Positions 1 through 5,032 of a stretch of 5,032 nucleotides of DNA are shown here, piece after piece. The translations under genes and the position numbers were made by a program. Below the pieces are notes generated by a model. The model was not told where the DNA came from. It saw only the letters and a program-made list of their open reading frames with translations, and did not search any database. The first letter of the stretch is position 1. Each line of letters opens with the position of its first letter. The stretch lies in contig PUOZ01000272.1 in assembly GCA_003553165.1 (NCBI GenBank), positions 1 to 5,032 of the forward strand, written 5' to 3'. The DNA comes from Thioalkalivibrio sp. GTDB taxonomy: Bacteria; Pseudomonadota; Gammaproteobacteria; Ectothiorhodospirales; Ectothiorhodospiraceae.

Positions 1-180
1 CAGGGCGGCCGATCGGCCCGATGCACAACCAACGCTGAAGGCTGGTGCGGGGTGCGCCCGGTACGGACCGTCGGCGGCCATGGATGGCCGCCGTCGAGCG
101 CCCACGGAAGGCTCGAGCGTGTCCGTACGGGGCATACGCCGAAGCAGCCCTCCCGCAGAGTTCGATCCAGCCTCAACACG
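1..180. other. Gene-free left edge
   Basis: No frame on either strand gives a recognisable protein. Several frames stay open only because the DNA is GC-rich and stop-poor, so the end of a neighbouring gene outside the window cannot be excluded. The stretch contains a 12-base perfect palindrome at 7-18 (GGCCGATCGGCC) and the large branched foldback that fills most of the rest. Confidence 0.5.
31..162. repeat. Long imperfect foldback enclosing two inner hairpins (branched structure)
   Basis: Bases 37-68 and 121-152 are inverted copies: pairing i with 189-i gives 25 Watson-Crick pairs and one G-T pair over 32 positions without gaps, the inner 8 (61-68 with 121-128) being perfect. Two further hairpins fill the interior: 72-81 with 84-93 (10 of 10 pairs) and 94-99 with 111-116 (6 of 6). 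Five more outer pairs (AAC of 31-33 with GTT of 160-162, plus 35-36 with 157-158) can form if a short bulge is allowed. The result is a Y- or T-shaped fold. It begins 19 bases beyond the minus-strand glycosylase stop codon at 181. It could be a structured RNA or 3' end, a small palindromic mobile element, or a recombination site. No T-run follows either side, so it is not a classical Rho-independent terminator. The geometry is seen directly; the role is unknown. Confidence 0.7.
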
Positions 181-750
181 TCAAGATCCGCCCGGGAGCA
201 CACCCGCCCGGTCCAGTGCCTCGCGCCATAGGAGCAGCTTGGCTTCCATGTCGATGCGGGCGTTGGCGGGACTGGTCGAGGGCAGCCGCACCGCCGGCAA
301 CCCCAGGGCCTCGACCTCCCGCATCCGTCGCGCGCTCTCGGCGCCGTTGTGGATCACCAGGCGCAGGGCGGGTGCTCGGGCCAGCAGGTCTGCGAGGTCG
401 TTGGGAACGGCGTGCCGGATGGCCGAGTCCAGGCTGCCGGGACGCACGCAACTCGCGTAGACGTCCCAGAGTCCGATGCCGTTGTCGAGCAGGCACCGGG
501 TTCGTTCCCGGTAGGCCTGTTCAGGCAGCGGCTGCCCAAGGAGCCTGCCCATGATCGGCCAGAACTGGTTGCGCGGGTGCGCGTAATACTGCTGGGCCCG
601 CAGCGACGCGACTCCGGGAAAGCTGCCCAGGACCAGCACCCGGGTATCGGGGCGGACGATGGGCGGCAGGGCTGTGAGACGGATCTTCGTGGTTTGCTCC
701 GGAACGGGGCGATGCAGCGGCCGGTGTCCCCGGCACCGCCGGGAATTCAA
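181..750 (-). CDS. DNA-deoxyinosine (hypoxanthine) glycosylase, UDG superfamily family 6
   Basis: A base-excision repair enzyme that should remove hypoxanthine, the product of adenine deamination, from DNA in the cytoplasm. The 189 residues carry the family 6 hallmarks: the strand LVLGSFPG at 39-46, followed by the segment ending AHPRNQFWPIMG (57-68), whose Asn61 I infer to be the catalytic Asn. LPSTSPANA at 156-164 corresponds to the second active-site motif. WDVY at 95-98 also fits. The TTG start at 750-748 overlaps the zur stop TGA (749-747), suggesting translational coupling. However, residues 1-20 look unlike the family, whose members begin just before the RLTxLPPIV segment, and there is no good Shine-Dalgarno sequence before the TTG. 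GGAG at 700-697 lies 6 bases before an ACG at 690-688, which would give a 169-residue protein starting KIRLTALPPIV after the initiator. The family is secure; the start is not. Confidence 0.88.
   Translation of the reverse strand: MNSRRCRGHRPLHRPVPEQTTKIRLTALPPIVRPDTRVLVLGSFPGVASLRAQQYYAHPRNQFWPIMGRLLGQPLPEQAYRERTRCLLDNGIGLWDVYASCVRPGSLDSAIRHAVPNDLADLLARAPALRLVIHNGAESARRMREVEALGLPAVRLPSTSPANARIDMEAKLLLWREALDRAGVLPGGS
688..700 (-). promoter_or_regulatory. Shine-Dalgarno followed by ACG: alternative start of the glycosylase gene
   Basis: On the minus strand GGAG (700-697) is followed by CAAACC and then ACG AAG ATC, exactly where the family-like sequence begins. The spacing of 6 bases is ideal. 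ACG is one transition away from ATG. Either ACG is used as a rare initiator, or an ancestral ATG has mutated and initiation moved to the coupled TTG at 750, or there is a sequence error at 689. The arrangement is seen; use of the codon is inference. Confidence 0.4.
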
Positions 751-1217
751 GGCCGGATTGGTGGTTCCCGGCCGCTGCCCTTGCAGCCGCGGCAGAGCCC
801 GTGCAGCTCCACCACCTTGGTGCTGATCGCGAAGCCCTCCTGCCCGGCTGCCTGATCCAGTGCCGCGCTGATGTTTTCCGGATGCATCTCGTGGATGTGG
901 CCGCAGCTGTCGCAGATCATCAGCAGGGTCTCGTGGGCCTCGCCTGGATGATTGCAGGCGACAAAACCGTTCAGGCTCTCGATGCGGTGGATGAACCCCT
1001 GTTCGAGCAGGAATGCCAGGCTGCGGTAGACCGTGGGGGGCTTGATGCTGTGATCGGCTGAACTGAGCTCGTGAATGAGGTCATAGGCCTTGATGACGCC
1101 ATCGGTCTTCAGGATCTGTTCGAGAATGCGTCGGCGCAGGGAGGTCAGGCGCACGCCGCGCCTGGCGCAGACGCGTTCCGCGGCGTCGAGCGCGTCCATC
1201 GTCTGTGTCGTCACCAT
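747..1217 (-). CDS. zur: Zur, zinc uptake regulator (Fur family)
   Basis: Cytoplasmic zinc-responsive repressor, normally of zinc import genes. The 156 residues match E. coli Zur almost position for position from memory: the recognition-helix region KPPTVYRSLAFLLEQGF occupies 59-75. The structural zinc site is complete, with C102/C105 (ICDSCG) and C142/C145 (HGLCRGC). The regulatory site residues H77, C88, H95 and E110 correspond to E. coli H77, C88, H96 and E111. This register makes the ATG at 1217-1215 the right start; AGGGGG at 1228-1223 lies 5 bases before it. An in-frame ATG at 1325 would add 36 residues without a family counterpart. The glycosylase gene follows with overlapping stop and start. 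No znuABC gene is in the window and no canonical GTTATA-type Zur box is upstream. A generic Fur paralogue is much less likely given the complete Zur ligand set. Confidence 0.95.
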   Translation of the reverse strand: MVTTQTMDALDAAERVCARRGVRLTSLRRRILEQILKTDGVIKAYDLIHELSSADHSIKPPTVYRSLAFLLEQGFIHRIESLNGFVACNHPGEAHETLLMICDSCGHIHEMHPENISAALDQAAGQEGFAISTKVVELHGLCRGCKGSGREPPIRP

Positions 1218-1222
1218 GATCG

Positions 1223-1228
1223 CCCCCT
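1223..1228 (-). promoter_or_regulatory. Shine-Dalgarno of zur (decides the start)
   Basis: AGGGGG on the minus strand with a 5-base spacer (CGATC) to ATG at 1217-1215. It supports this start over the upstream in-frame ATG at 1325, as does the alignment with the N-terminus of E. coli Zur. Confidence 0.75.
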
Positions 1229-1301
1229 GGATGAAATGCAGCCTCTCAAGCATACCCGAAGCCGCCGCCTGTTCGTGAAGGGTCAAGGCGCCACAGGAAC
1301 C

Positions 1302-1321
1302 GCCATGTTTTATGACGTGGC
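1302..1321. promoter_or_regulatory. Candidate operator: imperfect 20-base palindrome upstream of zur
   Basis: The half-sites follow the pattern GCCAnGTnnT / AnnACnTGGC, with 7 of 10 positions symmetric. It lies 85-104 bases upstream of the zur start codon. Its core GTTTTATGAC loosely recalls the AT-centred GTTATA...TATAAC Zur site of enterics, but the match is poor. It could be an autoregulatory or other operator, or chance. Confidence 0.2.
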
Positions 1322-1719
1322 TCACATTCGTTCGCCATCCCGCTTTGTAGAGTCACGGTCCTTTGTGGCGAGACGAATTTTCGACCCGGTGCTTCCGGCA
1401 ACCCTGCTCGGGACGGAGCGACGGGAAGAGGCTGGAGGTTGCGGCGAGGTCTCGATTCTGTCAGGCTTGCGCCGCAAATATTTGGCAAACCCTTTGACCT
1501 TTCTGGAGTATGACGTTGACGATCTTCCGGTCCGGACGTTTCAAAGATTGCTCTGTGTGTGTGCTTACCCTGGCTTTCGTGGCGGGTGCGCCGATCATGA
1601 CTTCCGTAGGTGTGCTGCTGTTCTTCTGACGGGTTCACTGTCACGGTCTTCCTGACCTGAAGTTCGGTTTCAGCCGCGAGGCGCGCGTCGATGGTGGACG
1701 CGGGCGCAGTTCTCTAGCA

Positions 1720-1751
1720 TCTGTCCCTGCCCCGGTCTGTCCTTGCCCCGG
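1720..1751. repeat. Two tandem copies of a 16-base unit
   Basis: Bases 1720-1735 (TCTGTCCCTGCCCCGG) and 1736-1751 (TCTGTCCTTGCCCCGG) are directly adjacent and identical at 15 of 16 positions. GTCTGCC follows as a possible decayed third copy. It lies 153-185 bases upstream of the transglycosylase start. It could be slippage-derived or a pair of direct-repeat protein sites. Confidence 0.65.
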
Positions 1752-1865
1752 GTCTGCCGCTCGCCGGTGACCTCAGACATGAACGCGCCCCTGTCCTGGG
1801 CTCCCGGCCCTCCGATGCGCCTGTGTGCGCGCCTGTCGCAGGAGAAGTCCGCCGCCATCGGCTAT

Positions 1866-1887
1866 AAAGGGGGACTGTTCCCCGTTT
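1866..1887 (+). promoter_or_regulatory. Hairpin in the transglycosylase leader, overlapping a TATAAA
   Basis: Arms 1866-1874 (AAAGGGGGA) and 1879-1887 (TCCCCGTTT) pair at 8 of 9 positions around a four-base loop CTGT. The left arm shares bases with TATAAA (1863-1868), which resembles a -10 element but has no convincing -35 partner. The hairpin ends 17 bases before the start codon at 1905. It could act as an operator or as a translation-control stem; neither is shown by the sequence. Confidence 0.35.
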
Positions 1888-1904
1888 GCAGTCATGAGTG
1901 GTTC

Positions 1905-4001
1905 ATGTACGCGCGACTGTTCCTGCTGTTTGCCCTGCTGTTCCTGGCTCCCCCTGGCTGCGCCGATCAGGGCGACGGGCTCTTGTACGATGGTGACATC
2001 GAGACCGGGGACCTCGACGCCCTGCTGGAGCGGGGCACATTGCGGATCGTCGTACCCGGTACCGCGCTCGGCGAGCCGTCACTGCCTCGGCAGGGTTCAC
2101 CCGTGGCACAGCAGCGGGAACTGGCCGAGGCCTTCGCGGGTTCGCTGGGTCTGCGCCTGGAACTGGTGCCGGTGTTCCGCCTGCGAGAGATGCTGCCCCT
2201 GCTCGAACAGGGCAGGGCCGACATCATTGCCGCCAACCTCACGGTGACCGAGGGCCGCCGGGAACTGGTCGATTTCTCACTGCCCATCGATCATGTCCAT
2301 GAAGTCGTGCTCGTCGCAGAGGCGAACGAGGATATTCAATCGATCGAGGACCTGTCCGGCCGTAGCGTCATGGTCGACAGGGCGACGTCGTTCTGGGAGA
2401 CACTGGTCGCCCTGCGCGAGGAATTTCCGGAAATCCATCTCCTGCCAAGTCTCGATCACTTTGACGACGAGTCCACGCTGGACATGCTCGTCGCCGGCGA
2501 GATCGACGCCACGGTTCGAGACAGCAACATCGCCGAGATGTACCTCGGTTATCGCGCTGACCTGCGCATTGCCTTTCCACTCGGGGAACGGCAGTCCATC
2601 GCCTGGGCCGTGCGCCCGGAAACGCCGCAACTGCTCGCGGCCCTGAACCGCTTCCTGACCACGGAGCAGCTGACCCGGCCCCGCGAGGCCCGCTACGTCG
2701 GGGATCTCCCCGAACTCCAGGAACGGCGCAGACTGCGGATCCTGTTGCCCAACTCCGCAGCCTCGTACTATCTCTGGCGCGGAGAGCTGGTGGGGTTCGA
2801 ATACGAGTTCGCTCGGCGCTTCGCCGAAGAGCATCGCATGCGCCTGGAGGTGCTGGTGCCGCCGCATCCCGCCGTGGTGTACGACTGGTTGGACGAGGGG
2901 CGGGCCGACATTGCCGGGGGCTTCCTGGAACCGGGTACCGCGGACGGACGGGGCCCGGTCCAGTTCACGAATCCATGGCATCACGCACAGCCTTATCTGA
3001 TCAGTCGCGCCGATGCGGGTGAACTCGAGGGCTGGGACGCGGTTGCCGGAAGCACTGTCGCCGCGGTCCGCGACAGTGCCCTGTGGCCTGAACTAGAGAC
3101 TGCGGCGGAGGATCACGGGTTTGCTCTGCTGCCCTTGCCTCGGATCGCCGGGGATCTTGAAGATGTCGTCAACGGCCTGGTCGCGCACGAGTTCGATTAC
3201 GCGGTCGTCGAGGGGCACCTGCTCGGGGTGGAGTTGGCCCGACGCGATGACATTCGCCGGCAGTTCGAGGCGGGTACCCCGATCCCGCATACCTGGGCCG
3301 TGCGCGCGTCCGATGAAGCCCTGCTGGAGTCCCTGAACGAGTTCTTCCGCAAGGAGCATCGCAGTGCTTTCTACAACATCCTGTACCGACGGTATTTCGA
3401 GGACGAGCGCCGGATCCGCCGCCACATGGACGAGCGGGTACGGGGGGCTGGGCAGCTTTCCCCCTGGGACGATCTGGTGCGCAGGTATGCCGAGCCACAG
3501 GATTTCGACTGGCGACTGATCGTCGCGCAAATGTACCACGAGAGCCGTTTCGATCCGGAGGCACGCTCTTCGATGGGGGCGGCCGGGCTGATGCAGCTGA
3601 TGCCGCGTACCGCCCAGCAGGTGGGCGTGAAGGATCTCGAGGATCCTGCCGATAACATCCGGGGGGGCGTCCTGTATCTGGACTGGGTCCGCCAGCGTTT
3701 GCCCGAAGACCTGCCGGTGGCCGACCGGGTCTGGTTCACGCTTGCCGCCTACAATGCGGGGCTTGGGCACGTGATGGACGCACGCCGTCTTGCGGCGCAG
3801 AAGGGCTGGGACCCGGACCGCTGGTTCGACAACGTCGAGAATGCCATGCTGCTGCTGTCGCAACGGAAATATTTCTCCCAGGCCCGCCACGGTTACGTGC
3901 GGGGCAGCGAGCCGGTCGCGTATATCAACAACATCAGTGCCCTCTACAAGGCCTATGTGCAACTGACCGAGGACCAGGCGCTCTTCGGCGTTGGCGACTG
4001 A
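1905..4001 (+). CDS. MltF-type lytic murein transglycosylase with two tandem solute-binding domains
   Basis: Predicted periplasmic or membrane-attached enzyme cleaving the MurNAc-GlcNAc bond of peptidoglycan with formation of 1,6-anhydroMurNAc. The 698 residues begin with a signal peptide (hydrophobic 4-16, then PPGC19A; Cys19 is a doubtful lipobox, so cleavage after Ala20 is also possible). Binding domain 1 spans about 38-258, with the ligand-type motif TEGRRELVDFS at 115-125. Binding domain 2 spans about 268-490. Both contain GRADI and a WAVR...LN.F ending, showing they are homologous. The GH23 domain covers about 520-690: catalytic Glu546 in YHESRFDP, GLMQLMP at 561-567, AAYNAG at 614-619, and the MltF-like GYVRG...VAYINNI at 663-677. 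E. coli MltF, as I recall it, has one binding domain and 518 residues. An in-frame TTG at 1743 would hide the signal peptide, so ATG 1905 is preferred, with a weak GAGTGG before it. Confidence 0.9.
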   Translation: MYARLFLLFALLFLAPPGCADQGDGLLYDGDIETGDLDALLERGTLRIVVPGTALGEPSLPRQGSPVAQQRELAEAFAGSLGLRLELVPVFRLREMLPLLEQGRADIIAANLTVTEGRRELVDFSLPIDHVHEVVLVAEANEDIQSIEDLSGRSVMVDRATSFWETLVALREEFPEIHLLPSLDHFDDESTLDMLVAGEIDATVRDSNIAEMYLGYRADLRIAFPLGERQSIAWAVRPETPQLLAALNRFLTTEQLTRPREARYVGDLPELQERRRLRILLPNSAASYYLWRGELVGFEYEFARRFAEEHRMRLEVLVPPHPAVVYDWLDEGRADIAGGFLEPGTADGRGPVQFTNPWHHAQPYLISRADAGELEGWDAVAGSTVAAVRDSALWPELETAAEDHGFALLPLPRIAGDLEDVVNGLVAHEFDYAVVEGHLLGVELARRDDIRRQFEAGTPIPHTWAVRASDEALLESLNEFFRKEHRSAFYNILYRRYFEDERRIRRHMDERVRGAGQLSPWDDLVRRYAEPQDFDWRLIVAQMYHESRFDPEARSSMGAAGLMQLMPRTAQQVGVKDLEDPADNIRGGVLYLDWVRQRLPEDLPVADRVWFTLAAYNAGLGHVMDARRLAAQKGWDPDRWFDNVENAMLLLSQRKYFSQARHGYVRGSEPVAYINNISALYKAYVQLTEDQALFGVGD

Positions 4002-4070
4002 GCGCCGGGAATGTGCTAAACAGCCTGGAAAGCATGACTTCGCTAAGGACCATCCTCTAAGGAGAAGGGA
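4002..4070 (+). other. Short gap before ppsA with strong ribosome site
   Basis: 69 bases separate the transglycosylase stop from the ppsA start. AAGGAG at 4059-4064, 6 bases before the ATG at 4071, is the best Shine-Dalgarno in the window. No Rho-independent terminator and no convincing promoter is visible, so read-through from the upstream gene is possible. Confidence 0.7.

Positions 4071-5032
<962 letters not shown>

Larger units (their letters stand above)
1218..1904. other. Divergent intergenic region between zur and the transglycosylase gene
   Basis: 687 bases with no recognisable gene. Open frames exist on both strands, but their products are arginine- or cysteine-rich and resemble nothing I know. 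The part up to about 1500 should hold the zur promoter and the right part the transglycosylase promoter, yet no clean -35/-10 pair is visible for either. Local structure includes an imperfect 20-base palindrome at 1302-1321, clustered short palindromes at 1467-1489, TCCGG-T-CCGGA at 1526-1536, a stem-loop at 1684-1702 (CGCGTC/GACGCG), a 16-base tandem repeat at 1720-1751, and a hairpin at 1866-1887. A 39-codon frame at 1510-1629 is hydrophobic towards its end but has no proper ribosome site. Confidence 0.6.

Noticed and set aside
141..149. GAAGCAGCC, as in the conserved apical part of 4.5S (SRP) RNA
   Set aside because: The partner sequence and GGAA tetraloop context are missing, and here the bases pair in the long foldback.
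156..172. tRNA T-arm-like GTTCGATCC
   Set aside because: The flanking bases do not form a five-pair T stem and no acceptor, D or anticodon arm can be built.
45..855. Plus-strand frames across the glycosylase gene (45-554, 80-460, 349-855)
   Set aside because: They lie opposite a gene with clear family motifs, their products are Arg/Pro/Ala-rich and unlike known proteins, and stop-poor GC-rich DNA explains them.
1218..1325. Upstream in-frame ATG for zur at 1325
   Set aside because: Adds 36 residues with no counterpart in Zur, while ATG 1217 has a ribosome site and aligns with E. coli Zur from residue 1.
1246..1655. Frames on both strands in the spacer (1071-1655 plus, 1246-1644 minus)
   Set aside because: They run into zur or its leader, resemble no known family, and have no convincing ribosome site.
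1743..1904. Upstream in-frame TTG start for the transglycosylase
   Set aside because: It would place 54 non-homologous residues before a good signal peptide; this segment also contains the tandem repeat and hairpin.
1218..1904. Canonical GTTATA...TATAAC Zur box
   Set aside because: No such sequence found in the spacer; the nearest resemblance, at 1302-1321, is too weak to call one.
2277..2984. 235-residue minus-strand frame inside the transglycosylase gene
   Set aside because: Antisense shadow of the binding domains with no domain of its own.

Overview
The window is visibly GC-rich and every recognisable gene looks proteobacterial. The closest family matches I can place from memory (Zur, MltF-type lytic transglycosylase, PpsA) are gammaproteobacterial, so a high-GC gammaproteobacterium is the best guess. 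The species cannot be named from this sequence. No transposase, phage gene, CRISPR array, tRNA or rRNA is visible.

Layout, left to right. Positions 1-180 hold no recognisable gene but contain a long imperfect foldback (about 37-152, possibly 31-162) enclosing two further hairpins. It lies just beyond the 3' end of a minus-strand gene. Positions 181-1217 are a two-gene minus-strand unit: zur (zinc-sensing Fur-family repressor, 1217-747), then a family 6 uracil-DNA-glycosylase-superfamily gene (DNA-deoxyinosine/hypoxanthine glycosylase, 750-181) that overlaps the end of zur. Positions 1218-1904 are a 687-base divergent intergenic region without a supportable gene. It carries several palindromes, a 16-base tandem repeat and a leader hairpin. 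Positions 1905-4001 encode a 698-residue exported protein with two tandem family 3 solute-binding domains and a C-terminal MltF-type lytic transglycosylase domain, one binding domain more than E. coli MltF. Positions 4071-5032 are the first 320 codons of phosphoenolpyruvate synthase (ppsA), cut by the window edge.

The genes do not form one obvious pathway. zur and the glycosylase gene are probably co-transcribed because stop and start overlap. The transglycosylase and ppsA share a strand with a 69-base gap and may or may not be co-transcribed. The items most worth a second look are the branched foldback at 31-162, the tandem binding-domain architecture of the transglycosylase, and the glycosylase start, where a good Shine-Dalgarno sequence precedes an ACG codon. 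No wholly new multi-gene system is evident.
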